A stretch of DNA of 64,000 nt, from positions 2,728,001 to 2,792,000 of the forward strand of contig OZ220717.1 of assembly GCA_965116625.1 (NCBI GenBank), in the 5' to 3' direction. Source of the DNA: VXNE01 sp965116625 (GTDB taxonomy: Bacteria; Pseudomonadota; Gammaproteobacteria; Pseudomonadales; Azotimanducaceae). Position numbers and translations under genes: made by a program. The number at the start of each line of letters is the position of its first letter. Position 1 is the stretch's first letter. The notes below the pieces were generated by a model. That model was not told where the DNA came from, ran no database searches, and worked only from the letters and a program-made list of their open reading frames with translations. Shown here in pieces: positions 1-9,638 of this stretch.

Positions 1-12
1 TTCCGGATTGAT

Positions 13-1227
13 TTGGTGAACCAACCTCCCGACCCGCAAACTTCGCTGCTTGTCGAGCTTCGCGGCGACCGCCCGGGAGCCCTGGAGGAGGCGCTCAAAC
101 CCTTTGCCCGCCACGGCGTCAGCCTGACCCACATCGAGTCGCGCCCGCGGCGCGCGGAGACCTTTGACTTCTACGTGGATTGCGTGGGCGAGAGCGGTGA
201 TCCGGCGATCAGGGCGATCATTGCCGAACTCCGCGATGTCGCCGTGGCGGTCGTCGTCCTCGGCCAGAGGGATGTCGCCTGGTTTCCGCGCCACGCGGCC
301 GAGCTCGACCGCATTGCCAACAACACCCTGGAGGCGGGCGACGCCCTGCAAGCGGACCACCCGGGCTTCGCCGATCGGGCCTACCGTGACCGGCGGGCGG
401 AAGTGGACCGTCTGGCCCGGGACTACCGTCACGGTGGCGAGTTTCCTGTCGTCGAGTACAACGAGGCAGAGAATGCGACGTGGCGCGTTGCCTACCGGCG
501 GCTCGCCGTCCTGCGTCGCCGATACGCCTGCGAGGAGTACCGCAGGGCCCTGGCCGATCTTGAACGCCACTGTGACTTCGGAGACCAGCGCGTTCCCCAA
601 GGCCGGGACGTCAGCGCGTTCCTGGAGGCCAGGACAGGTTTTCGGCTGCGGCCCGTCGCGGGATTGCTGAGCGCCCGGGACTTCCTTGCCGGTCTCGCAT
701 TCCGCGTGTTTTTCTCAACCCAGTACATCCGCCACGGATCGAAACCCTTCTATACGCCGGAACCCGACGTGTGCCACGAACTGATCGGCCACGCTCCGAT
801 GTTTGCCGACGCAGCGTTCGCCGAGCTGTCCCAGGAAATAGGGCTTGCGAGCGTCGGGGCGACCGACGAAGACATCGAGCGTCTGTCCCGATGCTATTGG
901 CACTCGGTGGAATTCGGCCTCCTGCGCGAAGGCGGTGAGATGAAGGCCTACGGGGCCGGCCTGCTGTCGAGTTTCGGCGAGCTGGAACATGCCTGCGCGG
1001 GGACGTCGGACGCGACCTTCGTGGAGTGGGACCCGGCGGTCGCCGCCATGCGCGCGTATCCGGTGACGGAGTACCAGCCCGTCTATTTCGTCGCCGAGTC
1101 GCTGCAGGATGCCAAGATCAGGATGCGCGGTTTCTGCGAAGCTCTGCCGCGGCCTTTCTACGCCCGTTTCCACCCGGCTACTGACAGCGTCTGGGTCGAT
1201 CGCGCCGTGCGCCGACATGCGGGATAG
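13..1227 (+). CDS. phhA: Phenylalanine 4-hydroxylase, ACT domain plus catalytic domain (5' end near window edge)
   Basis: Tetrahydrobiopterin- and Fe(II)-dependent hydroxylation of L-Phe to L-Tyr in the cytoplasm. Residues about 10-75 form an ACT regulatory domain (SLLVELRGDRPGALEEAL) and the rest is the biopterin-dependent aromatic amino acid hydroxylase fold. The iron triad is visible: HELIGH gives His255 and His260, and SVEFGLL gives Glu300; the 45-residue spacing from the first His to the Glu matches animal enzymes. With an ACT domain this is the longer, animal-like architecture, not the short 260-300 aa bacterial PhhA. TTG at 13 or GTG at 16 are the only starts seen. The frame stays open to base 1, so the true start may lie outside the window. 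Confidence 0.9.
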   Translation: MVNQPPDPQTSLLVELRGDRPGALEEALKPFARHGVSLTHIESRPRRAETFDFYVDCVGESGDPAIRAIIAELRDVAVAVVVLGQRDVAWFPRHAAELDRIANNTLEAGDALQADHPGFADRAYRDRRAEVDRLARDYRHGGEFPVVEYNEAENATWRVAYRRLAVLRRRYACEEYRRALADLERHCDFGDQRVPQGRDVSAFLEARTGFRLRPVAGLLSARDFLAGLAFRVFFSTQYIRHGSKPFYTPEPDVCHELIGHAPMFADAAFAELSQEIGLASVGATDEDIERLSRCYWHSVEFGLLREGGEMKAYGAGLLSSFGELEHACAGTSDATFVEWDPAVAAMRAYPVTEYQPVYFVAESLQDAKIRMRGFCEALPRPFYARFHPATDSVWVDRAVRRHAG

Positions 1228-1705
1228 CGACATCGGGACAGGAGATCTCCGGGAACCCGACATTCTCGTCGCCACGGGTTTCGGCGTCGGCTTGTTGACC
1301 GGCGGACGTTTTTCGCCGACCGAAACGGGACGGGCGCGCGCCGAAGTCTTCAATGAACACGGTCGTTTCCGGGCGCGGATGTCCGGACTCCTGGAAACGG
1401 CCAGCAGTTGGGCATCATCGGCAGCACAGATGGCCACTGGGGACCGGGCTACGGATAACTGTGGCTGCGTCAACGCGGCGTGTTGCCGGATTGATCGGTA
1501 CGTTAGATTCCGATCGCCCCTTCACGCCGCGCCTACTCCTCGTCGATAATCTCGTCTGGCTGATTGCGGGTGATCGCGAGCACATGGGCGCTGGAATTCT
1601 TGAAACGGATGCTGGGTCGTACGCGGTCTGGCCGGATCATGGTTCTTGGAACTCACGCTGCACCAGCCGCGTCGACATTTCATTGACCGTTGACCAAGCC
1701 CGGAT
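1228..1705. other. Intergenic gap, possible gene remnants
   Basis: No convincing intact gene. On the plus strand, around 1405-1455, a short frame reads QQLGIIGSTDGHWGPGYG before a stop. This resembles the IGSTDxH segment of DUF3604/PHP-type proteins and may be a gene fragment. On the minus strand, 1640 to 1533 is a clean 35-residue frame (MIRPDRVRP...DEIIDEE) without a good ribosome binding site. Both are weak. No tRNA or terminator was recognised. Confidence 0.3.
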
Positions 1706-4700
1706 GTGAATACTCAAAGGCCGGGGCGAGGTTCCGGTGTCCGTGCCCCGAAACTCGTTTCCCTGCCGGCCGCGGCGGCCCGTCCCAGGCAAGCCGCTGC
1801 CCCCGACTGGGAAAATCCGTCGATCGTGCAGATCAACCGCGAGGCGCCTCACGCGAGAATGTTTTCGTTCGAGTCGCCGGACATCGCCGCGTCCATGGAC
1901 CCGGCCGCGTCAAGCCGCTTTCTTACGTTGAACGGCGCCTGGCATTTCCATTGGGTCGACAAACCAGCCGACCGGCCGGCCGACTTTTACCGGGACGGTT
2001 TCGACGTCAGCGGCTGGGACGAAATCGATGTTCCCGGCAATTGGGAGCGCCGGGGCTACGGCGTTCCGCACTATCTTGACGACTCCTACGTCTTTACGGA
2101 GAACCCACCGTACATTCCGCACGACTACAACCCGGTCGGCTCGTACAGGCGGAGTTTCGAACTTCCCGAAAACTGGATCGACAACGAGATTTACATTCAT
2201 TTCGGCGCTGTGCGTTCGGCCATGTACCTTTGGATCAACGGGAAGCGCGTCGGCTATAGCCAGGGTTCCAAGACACCGGCTGAATTCAACGTCACGAAAT
2301 ACGTGCGCGCCGGAGGCAATACGGTCGCGGTCGAGGTCTATCGGTGGTGCGATGGCAGTTATCTCGAGGGTCAGGATTCCTGGCGCCTTGGCGGCATCGA
2401 GCGGGATGTCTACCTGTACGCGGCGCCGAAAATACGCATACGCGATTTTCATGTTGGGGCCGGACTGGATGAGTCCGTGTCGCGGGGGCTGCTGCGGGTT
2501 GAGATCGAGCTGGTGCGCGCTGACGAGTCGGCGGACGAATTTCAGCGACATGTAAGCGTTGGTCTTTCAAAAGCCGGGACGCAGATCTGGAAGTCCTCCA
2601 AAGCGGTGGAATCGGCCCAGGGAACAACAGCGATTGCACACTTCGCCGCCGAGCTTGACGAGATTGCACCCTGGACCGCGGAAACACCCAATCTCTACAC
2701 GTTGTCGATCGAGCATCGCGATGCAAACGGAGCCTTCATTGAGGCTATTCCCCATCGAATCGGTTTCAGGAACATTGGCATCGACGGGGGTCAGCTTCGG
2801 GTAAACGGCGTACCGATCACGATTCGGGGAATAAACCGCCACGAGCACGATCCGATCACCGGACATGTCATATCCCTTGAATCGATGCGCCGGGACATCG
2901 AGCTGATGAAGCGATTCAACATCAACGCGGTTCGTACGGCCCACTATCCGAATGACTACCGCTGGTACGAGCTTGCCGATGAATACGGCCTGTATGTCAT
3001 TGACCAGGCAAACATCGAATCGCACCTTTGGGCGCTCGGTGACGAGCAAGCCAGGCTGGGCTGGAAACCCGAGTGGGAGCTCGGGCACATGGATCGTGTC
3101 GAACGCATGGTCGAGCGCGACAAGAACTACACGTCGGTGATCGGTTGGGAACTAGGCAATGAAGCCGGCAACGGCCCGACATTCAGCAGGATGTATGACT
3201 GGATCAAGCAACGTGATGGCACGCGGCCGGTACTTTACGCCGATTCAGGTCTACCGGACTCGAGCGATGTTTACTTCCCGATGTACAAGTCGTCACAGCT
3301 TGTCGAGCAGTACGCCCTTACCAGTCCGGAAAGGCCGTTGATCTTCAGTGAGTACGCGCATGCGATGGGCAACAGCGTAGGGAACTTGCAAGACTATTGG
3401 GATCTTTTCTATCGCTATACATCGCTCCAGGGCGGGTTCATCTGGGACTTTTCCGACCAGGTCTTCCTGGAGCATGGTGAGGATGGCACACCGTATTGGG
3501 CTTATGGCGGTGACTATCCACACGGGCGCAACGACGGCAATTTCTGCGCCAACGGCGTTTTCGACGCCAATCGATTGCCGCATCCGCACGCCTGGGAGGT
3601 CAAGAAAGTCTATCAGCCGATTCACTTCGAGCCGGGCGATCTGGCCGGCGGCACGATCGTCATAGCCAACCGCCACGACTTCATCGACCTGTCCGGTTTC
3701 GAATTCAGTTGGCAAGTCGAAGCGGACGGCACGGTGATCGCAGAGGGAACGCTCCCAATGCTCGCGACAGCCGCCGGCTTCAACGAGACCGTCAAGATCC
3801 CGCTCCCCGTGATCGAGCCCGAACCGGGCAGCGAGTACTTCCTGAACATTCGCGCACGCAGCCGAATCGACGCACCGTTGCTCGGCAGAGATCACGAAGT
3901 TGCCTGGGAGCAATTCAAATTGCCCGTAGAGGCGTCGACTCCGCCGACTATTGCACCACACGCTCTGGCCCTGGAAGAATCGGAAACCAACGTCTTCCTG
4001 TCCGGCAAGAACTTCAGCGCGCTGTTCGACAAGGGAGCTGGCCGTCTGGTCTCGCTGGTCTATCGCGGCACAGAGTTGGTTCGCACCGGGCTTGTCGCAA
4101 ACTTCTGGCGCGCGCCAACCGACAATGACGTCGGCAATAGGATGCCTGAGCGTTTGCAACGCTGGCGCAACGCGACAGACGATGCAGAAATCACCGGCAT
4201 GAAGATCGCGCGCATCGACCCCAATCGTGTTCGCGTGCGGGTCGATTCAACGCTGCCGGGCGTGACAAGCGACTATCGCACGACTTACACCGTACATGGC
4301 TCCGGCGACATCACAGTGGAGCACCAGCTCTTGAACCGATTCGTCGACAGCCCGGATCTGCCGCGCTTCGGCATGACCATGACGTTGCCCGGCGAGTTCA
4401 CCAATTTGCGCTGGTTCGGCCGCGGCCCTCACGAGAATTATTGGGACCGGAAGACATCGGCAGCCATCGGTGTATACGAAGGTACGGTCTGGGAACAGTA
4501 CCACCCATACGTACGCCCACAGGAAACCGGCAACAAGACGGATGTACGTTGGTTGGCCGTAAGCGATAGCAACGGCACGGGGCTGATGGTCGTCGGTATG
4601 CCGCTGCTGAGCGCCAGTGCATTGCAGATCGAGAACTCGGACCTGGCGTATCGTCCGGGCGAGCAGCGTCACGGCAGCGACGTAAAGCCGCGCGACCTGG

Positions 4701-4876
4701 TCACGCTGAACCTGGACTTCAGGCAAATGGGGGTTGGCGGAGATGACAGTTGGGGAGCACTCACGCGCCTCGAATACACGCTGCCGGCGCTACCGTACAG
4801 CCACCGCTTCAGGCTCAGGCCTTTCGGTCGACAGGACCCGCCACCGATGGCGCTAAGCAAGCAGGCAATGCCTTAA
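1706..4876 (+). CDS. Glycoside hydrolase family 2 beta-galactosidase, LacZ type
   Basis: 1056 residues, full length for LacZ-type GH2 enzymes, which hydrolyse terminal beta-galactosides. Domains in order: jelly-roll sugar-binding domain, Ig-like domain, TIM barrel, a second Ig-like domain and the C-terminal small-chain domain (GRGPHENYWDR). The acid/base is Glu486 in WELGNEAGNG and the nucleophile is Glu549 in FSEYAHAMGNS. GTG 1706 is the first possible start after an in-frame TGA at 1691. No clear signal peptide is visible from it, so the enzyme is predicted cytoplasmic, although many relatives in this kind of organism are exported. It stands alone on the plus strand; the next gene runs the other way. 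Confidence 0.93.
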   Translation: MNTQRPGRGSGVRAPKLVSLPAAAARPRQAAAPDWENPSIVQINREAPHARMFSFESPDIAASMDPAASSRFLTLNGAWHFHWVDKPADRPADFYRDGFDVSGWDEIDVPGNWERRGYGVPHYLDDSYVFTENPPYIPHDYNPVGSYRRSFELPENWIDNEIYIHFGAVRSAMYLWINGKRVGYSQGSKTPAEFNVTKYVRAGGNTVAVEVYRWCDGSYLEGQDSWRLGGIERDVYLYAAPKIRIRDFHVGAGLDESVSRGLLRVEIELVRADESADEFQRHVSVGLSKAGTQIWKSSKAVESAQGTTAIAHFAAELDEIAPWTAETPNLYTLSIEHRDANGAFIEAIPHRIGFRNIGIDGGQLRVNGVPITIRGINRHEHDPITGHVISLESMRRDIELMKRFNINAVRTAHYPNDYRWYELADEYGLYVIDQANIESHLWALGDEQARLGWKPEWELGHMDRVERMVERDKNYTSVIGWELGNEAGNGPTFSRMYDWIKQRDGTRPVLYADSGLPDSSDVYFPMYKSSQLVEQYALTSPERPLIFSEYAHAMGNSVGNLQDYWDLFYRYTSLQGGFIWDFSDQVFLEHGEDGTPYWAYGGDYPHGRNDGNFCANGVFDANRLPHPHAWEVKKVYQPIHFEPGDLAGGTIVIANRHDFIDLSGFEFSWQVEADGTVIAEGTLPMLATAAGFNETVKIPLPVIEPEPGSEYFLNIRARSRIDAPLLGRDHEVAWEQFKLPVEASTPPTIAPHALALEESETNVFLSGKNFSALFDKGAGRLVSLVYRGTELVRTGLVANFWRAPTDNDVGNRMPERLQRWRNATDDAEITGMKIARIDPNRVRVRVDSTLPGVTSDYRTTYTVHGSGDITVEHQLLNRFVDSPDLPRFGMTMTLPGEFTNLRWFGRGPHENYWDRKTSAAIGVYEGTVWEQYHPYVRPQETGNKTDVRWLAVSDSNGTGLMVVGMPLLSASALQIENSDLAYRPGEQRHGSDVKPRDLVTLNLDFRQMGVGGDDSWGALTRLEYTLPALPYSHRFRLRPFGRQDPPPMALSKQAMP

Positions 4877-5004
4877 GACCGCACGGGAATCGTGGGCGCT
4901 TCAACGTGATCGCGCTGATTCCGCAGCGCGGAAGTTGCGTACGCTACTGGTGTGTGTCGTGCTCTGTCTAACCAGGCGTATCGCACGTGTGTGCGGGCGT
5001 CTGG

Positions 5005-6987
5005 TCATTCTTTTCCTTTCTGTCTGAGATGCCTGTCCAGAAAATCAACGATGGACTCGTAGGCCACAACGGCATTTTTCTTCTTGTTGAATCCATGGCC
5101 TTCGTCGTCAAACAGCACATATTCAACAGGCACGCCGTTTGCTCGAACCGCCTCCACGATTTCGTCGGACTCCTCCTTCACAACCCGTGGATCATTCGCC
5201 CCCTGCAGAACCATCAACGGTTTTCTGATCTTGTGTGCGCTGTACAAGGGAGATTTCTTGCGCCAGTAGGCTTCGTCGTCAAGGTCCCCCATGAGTGTGT
5301 GCATTAGTACCCAGTGGGCATCCCACCAGGGCGGACGCGCCTTGAAGGTGCGCGACCAGTTGGTGACGCCAAAAATGTCGACACCAACGTCAAACACGTC
5401 CGGATAGTCGATCATCGCCGCCAACACCATGTAGCCGCCATAGGAGGCGCCTAATACACCGATCCGGTCCGAATCCACATAGTCCTGGCCGGCCAGAAAT
5501 TCTTTTGCCGCCACAACGTCCTTGAGGTCCCTGTTGCCGTGATCCTGGTCGTCGAGGTGCCAGAAGGTCTTCCCGGAGCCATTGCTGCCGCGGTTGTTCA
5601 CGCCATACACGACATAGCCCCGATTCACGATGTACTGGATCCACGGTTCGTAGTTCACCTGCGTTTCGCCGCCCGGGCCGCCATGCACATAAACCAGGGC
5701 CGGCAGTCTGTTGTTGACGCCGGCATGGTGGGGCTTGAACAGAACCCCCGGAATGCTCAGGCCGTCGAAGGACGTGAAACGAACCACTTCGCCAAGCACA
5801 AGGTCCCTCGGATCGATGCTGCCGCTCAGCGATCCGGCCACCGAATGGGATTCGCCAGTGTTCAGATCGAGCAGGAAAACATCGCCCGGCATCTGGCCGC
5901 TGCTTGCGATCATCGCCAGTTTGGTGCCGTCATTGGACAGGACATATGAACCGACCGAGCCTTCCGGCGTTTCGCTGCCGGCCACTCGCGCCATGGTTTC
6001 GGTATCGAAGACGTGCAACACCCGGCGCGCATTCTCGTTGACTATCACGATCAACCGCTTGCCGTCCCTGGAGAACTTGACCGCCGGTATTTCGTAGGGG
6101 TTCGTGGTGGATCTGCCACGGATATCCCAGTCATATTTCAACACCTCTTCGTGCTTGCCCGTGGCCAGTTCGTAGCGCGCCAAGTACTGGAACTCGTGCC
6201 ATTTGTCCGTGGTGTAGTAGAGATGATCTCCATCCGGGGCGAAGGCGTAGGCGGTACTGTGAACATTGAGGCCAACCGGTGTGAGCGGTCGGGTTCGACC
6301 GGTTTTGAAGTCAAGGAGTTCGATATGGTGACTGCGGTTGTCCGTCCACTTGTTCAGCGCCAGATAGCGCCGGTCGGGGCTCACCGGGCCCAGCACATAC
6401 AAGCCGTCATTCTGGTAGATCAACTGGCGCTGGTAGGTTTCGACAGATACTTCGTAGAGGTCCAGGTGGCGTTCATTGCGGGAGTTTTCCCGCAGGTAGA
6501 ATGACTTGCCATCGTCGGACCAACCGTGAAATTCAGTCACCGCTCCGTGGTCCTCGGTCAGCTTGGCAACCGTACCGTCCAGTTCGCGAACATATAGATG
6601 GAAGCGCTCGTCGCCTCCACGATCGGAGCGAAACAATATGCGCTCGTCGTTGGGAAAATAGCTGACGACGAAATTGGATTCAGTGGTGGAGGCCGTCAGG
6701 GGAGCCGGCTCGCCGCCCGCGACAGGCAACGCAGTCACGTTGAAAATGCCGCTCGCATCGCTGCTGGCAATCAAGGTGTTTCCATCGGGAGAAAAAGACA
6801 GCCCCCTGTAGGACACAGAGTCCATCAGATCGCTGATCGGATAGCTCTTCACTTGGCTGGTTGCCGCTTGTTCGCCGGACAACTCCTTGCCGTTTGGCAA
6901 TTCGTCACCCGAATCACAACCAGCAACACAAGCAGCGGCAACAACGACAACGGCAGAAAGGCATTTGCCAATGGTCACGGATTTCAT
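5005..6987 (-). CDS. S9 family (prolyl-oligopeptidase-type) peptidase, predicted lipoprotein
   Basis: Serine peptidase with a beta-propeller of repeated strands (residues about 60-400) followed by an alpha/beta hydrolase domain. The triad elements are Ser515 in GASYGGYM, Asp in GANDPRV and His in DDEGHGFNKKKN. I start it at 6987 (MKSVTIGKCLSAVVVV) because this gives a lipoprotein signal peptide ending in the lipobox VAGC; the frame is open further upstream but that part is unlike a protein. 660 residues. Likely anchored in the outer membrane or periplasm, cutting peptides taken up by the cell. It is a close paralogue of the gene at 19185-21092. The next upstream gene on the same strand begins its 3' end about 107 nt away. 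Confidence 0.9.
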   Translation of the reverse strand: MKSVTIGKCLSAVVVVAAACVAGCDSGDELPNGKELSGEQAATSQVKSYPISDLMDSVSYRGLSFSPDGNTLIASSDASGIFNVTALPVAGGEPAPLTASTTESNFVVSYFPNDERILFRSDRGGDERFHLYVRELDGTVAKLTEDHGAVTEFHGWSDDGKSFYLRENSRNERHLDLYEVSVETYQRQLIYQNDGLYVLGPVSPDRRYLALNKWTDNRSHHIELLDFKTGRTRPLTPVGLNVHSTAYAFAPDGDHLYYTTDKWHEFQYLARYELATGKHEEVLKYDWDIRGRSTTNPYEIPAVKFSRDGKRLIVIVNENARRVLHVFDTETMARVAGSETPEGSVGSYVLSNDGTKLAMIASSGQMPGDVFLLDLNTGESHSVAGSLSGSIDPRDLVLGEVVRFTSFDGLSIPGVLFKPHHAGVNNRLPALVYVHGGPGGETQVNYEPWIQYIVNRGYVVYGVNNRGSNGSGKTFWHLDDQDHGNRDLKDVVAAKEFLAGQDYVDSDRIGVLGASYGGYMVLAAMIDYPDVFDVGVDIFGVTNWSRTFKARPPWWDAHWVLMHTLMGDLDDEAYWRKKSPLYSAHKIRKPLMVLQGANDPRVVKEESDEIVEAVRANGVPVEYVLFDDEGHGFNKKKNAVVAYESIVDFLDRHLRQKGKE

Positions 6988-7093
6988 TGTGACCTGGCCC
7001 CGCAGTCCTGTAGTTGGTTTCATTCCTGAACCTGATAATGCCATTGCCATTGTCCCGGGTCTGCCTGGTGATCGCCCTTTTCTTCGGTGCCGG

Positions 7094-8224
7094 CTAATCA
7101 ATGTGTGGGCCAATTGATTGAATGGCCCTTCGCGGGTACTCGGCCTCCAGATGAAGCAGCTGTTCTCCATCCAGAGTTCGATAGCACTTCATTTCATGCG
7201 CAGTCATACAACTGTGAACGGGCAACACCAGCAAAACACTTCCAATGTCGTACTCGTCCAATAGTTCATCAGGGCCGGAAACTATTCCGTGCTCCTGGGT
7301 TACGGCTGATACGTTCAAGCTCTCAACAATGCCCTCCCAGCCGGAATCCCGCGTTTCGGCGATCCGGCCGAAACAGTCGTCGCCAGCCTCTGTTCTCAAG
7401 TAATCCTTGGACAAGTGCACACCCCCGCCATGAATTACCAGCTTGCCGCTGTGCCTGGCGACCACCGGGCACGCAAGGACCACGGCAATATCCTCCAACG
7501 CGCAGCTACCCAGTTGATACTGCATCAGGTCGTAGAAGACGAAGTTGCCGGGACGCATTTCCGTAACGCCGTTGAAATCTTCCGCGATACTGCAGGTAGG
7601 GGTGTCACCCAGAGAGATCTCCAGCGCACCGAACCTCTGGAGGAATCGCGCCTGAAGCATCGCCATCATGTCTCGCGCCTGACGGTCTATGGCCGCAATC
7701 TCCGCTTCGGATCCGGCCGTGTAGCTATGGCCGGCGTGACCCAGAAAACCCATAAAATCAATGCGTTTACAGTCCCTTAGACTTTCAGCTATGGCATCGA
7801 TGCGCGCGTCATCGGGATGCAGCCCCGTCCGATGGAAACCCACGTCAACCTTGATATAGACGCCAACAGGACGCTGGAGATTGTTCTCGAGGAAACTGGC
7901 AGTTTCGCTGGACTCCACGCAGAGATTGAGCCGGCAACTTTCCCGAATACGATTGATGCGCTCAATTTCAAGAATGTTGAAGGGAAAAGCAATAGTGATG
8001 TCGTCCCAGGCCTCGCTGAAGTAGTGGGCCATCTTCACGGAGGATACGGTGATGGCCGTTACGCCAAACCGCTTGAACCATTCTCCGATCGCAAGGGATT
8101 GGTGCGTCTTGAAATGCGGCCGGAATCGAACCTGGCTGGCATCAGCCTTGGCCGCCATACGCTCGATATTGCGCAAGCACTTCCGTTTGTCGAGAAGCAA
8201 CGTCGGTTCAGAAATTCGAATCAT
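7094..8224 (-). CDS. DSD1-type PLP enzyme (D-threonine aldolase / D-serine dehydratase-like)
   Basis: 376 residues, fold type III PLP enzyme with an alanine-racemase-like barrel and a C-terminal D-ser_dehydrat domain. The PLP lysine is in FRPHFKTHQS, matching the RPHxKTH signature. The C-terminal VHSC segment matches the HxC metal-binding motif of D-threonine aldolases and DSD1 enzymes. Members cleave beta-hydroxy-D-amino acids or dehydrate D-serine with a divalent metal; the exact substrate cannot be read from sequence. Start chosen at 8224 (MIRISEPTLLLDKRKC), where family homology begins. No signal peptide, so cytoplasmic. The neighbours (peptidases, S12 hydrolase) fit D-amino-acid catabolism. 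Confidence 0.85.
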   Translation of the reverse strand: MIRISEPTLLLDKRKCLRNIERMAAKADASQVRFRPHFKTHQSLAIGEWFKRFGVTAITVSSVKMAHYFSEAWDDITIAFPFNILEIERINRIRESCRLNLCVESSETASFLENNLQRPVGVYIKVDVGFHRTGLHPDDARIDAIAESLRDCKRIDFMGFLGHAGHSYTAGSEAEIAAIDRQARDMMAMLQARFLQRFGALEISLGDTPTCSIAEDFNGVTEMRPGNFVFYDLMQYQLGSCALEDIAVVLACPVVARHSGKLVIHGGGVHLSKDYLRTEAGDDCFGRIAETRDSGWEGIVESLNVSAVTQEHGIVSGPDELLDEYDIGSVLLVLPVHSCMTAHEMKCYRTLDGEQLLHLEAEYPRRAIQSIGPHID

Positions 8225-8312
8225 GTGACCATGCTCAACAGATTCTGGAAGCATTTCCGGCACGAGTCGCCCGCGGGGGGTGCGCTGGCGGCAGGTCTGT
8301 CGCAGCGCTGAT

Positions 8313-8343
8313 TTGTCCGATGGGCCACGCGATACGTTATAGT
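8313..8343 (+). promoter_or_regulatory. Possible sigma70 promoter before the S12 hydrolase
   Basis: TTGTCC (8313-8318) and TATAGT (8338-8343), a five-of-six match to the -10 consensus, are separated by a rather long 19 nt. A start of transcription near 8350 would fit a TTG translation start at 8404 rather than the ATG at 8320. Confidence 0.35.
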
Positions 8344-8403
8344 CGCCGAATCGGGCATTTTCAACAGTCTGCCAGATTGAGAACACCAAGAATCGGAAGG
8401 CCG

Positions 8404-9588
8404 TTGGAGGCGAAAACAAGACGATTCGCTTTTCTCATTTCTCTGCTTGGTTGCGCCGGATTCGCCTGCGGCGCCGGGCAGGCCACCGTGCACCAGGCAC
8501 TGGGTAGCAAGATCCAGGCCGCGCTTGACGCGGTTCGCAAGGACAACGGCTACCCCGGGGTCACGGCCGCTTTTGTGCTCCCAGACAACAGCGTGCTGTC
8601 TTTCGCCAGCGGATTCGATGACGTGGAGAGTGAGATTCCCATGCGTCCGGAGTCGCGGCTCCATTCCGGGAGTGTCGGCAAGAGTTTCGTTGCCGCCGTT
8701 GTTCTTGCCCTGGCCAATGACGGCAAGCTGAGTCTTGACGACAGAATTTCGAGGTGGCTGGGCGACGAAGACTGGTTCGAGCGCCTGGAAGGTGCCGATC
8801 AATTCACCGTGCGCATGCTGTTGACACATAGTTCCGGCTTGCCTGACTACCTGGGCGACGACGATTTTCTCTCGGCCATCGGCCCCCTGTTCGAGGATGT
8901 CGAGAAAAACCCCAATATCTATTTCAGTCCACGCCAGCTTGTCGGCTTTCGACTGGACAAACCAAACGCTTTTGCCCCCGGGCAGGGGTTCCTCTACTCC
9001 GATATCAATTACATACTGGCCGGCCTGGCGATCGAACAGGCGGCCGGTCGGTCCTACTACGACGAACTCAAGTCGCGCTTTCTCGAACCGTTGCGGTTGG
9101 ACAAGACTGATCCAGCCATCGGGCTTGAGTTTCCTGGTCTGGCCGCAGGCTACATCAGCGATGACAATCCTTTTGGATTGGCCGGGATGAAAGCGGCTAC
9201 GGCCGGCATGATGTTGTTCCGGCCAGACATGGAGTGGACCGGCGGCGGCCTGATCACCAATTCCGTGGACCTCGCCCGCTGGGCAAAATTGCTGTATGAG
9301 GGGTCTGCCATGGCTGGACCCTACCTCGAAGCGCTACTGGAAGGCGTCGATCGGGATGAAGAAGGGCAATACGGCCTGGGGGTATACATCGATCAAACGC
9401 CTTTGGGCACCAGGTACGGACACGGCGGCTGGATGTTCGGTTACGTGTCCCGCATGTCCTACTATCCCGACTACAGGATCGCGGCGGCCATGCAGATCAA
9501 TGCTGACAGCGCCACCAACCGAGCGGCGATGCGCGCACCGCTGGAAGACCTTGTGCAACTGATCGTCGAGAACTCGGGAGAACGCTAA
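8404..9588 (+). CDS. S12 beta-lactamase-fold serine hydrolase, exported
   Basis: 394 residues from TTG 8404. The N-terminus (KTRRFAFLISLLGCAGFACG) is a Sec signal peptide, which is why this start is preferred to the ATG at 8320 that would add 28 uncharacteristic residues. Active-site motifs of class C/S12 enzymes are present: Ser90-V-G-Lys93, the YSD-type tyrosine motif in FLYSDINYIL, and HGGW in place of KTG. Such enzymes include D-aminopeptidases, DD-peptidases, esterases and beta-lactamases; substrate unknown. Lies divergently from the DSD1-type gene, sharing its upstream region. Confidence 0.85.
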   Translation: MEAKTRRFAFLISLLGCAGFACGAGQATVHQALGSKIQAALDAVRKDNGYPGVTAAFVLPDNSVLSFASGFDDVESEIPMRPESRLHSGSVGKSFVAAVVLALANDGKLSLDDRISRWLGDEDWFERLEGADQFTVRMLLTHSSGLPDYLGDDDFLSAIGPLFEDVEKNPNIYFSPRQLVGFRLDKPNAFAPGQGFLYSDINYILAGLAIEQAAGRSYYDELKSRFLEPLRLDKTDPAIGLEFPGLAAGYISDDNPFGLAGMKAATAGMMLFRPDMEWTGGGLITNSVDLARWAKLLYEGSAMAGPYLEALLEGVDRDEEGQYGLGVYIDQTPLGTRYGHGGWMFGYVSRMSYYPDYRIAAAMQINADSATNRAAMRAPLEDLVQLIVENSGER

Positions 9589-9638
9589 CGTATTGCCGAT
9601 TCCGGATCCTGGCGTCTGCCCGATCCGATGCGCATCCG

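Noticed and set aside
8320..8403. ATG 8320 as start of the S12 hydrolase
   Set aside because: It would lie within the likely promoter and add an atypical 28-residue extension before the signal peptide.
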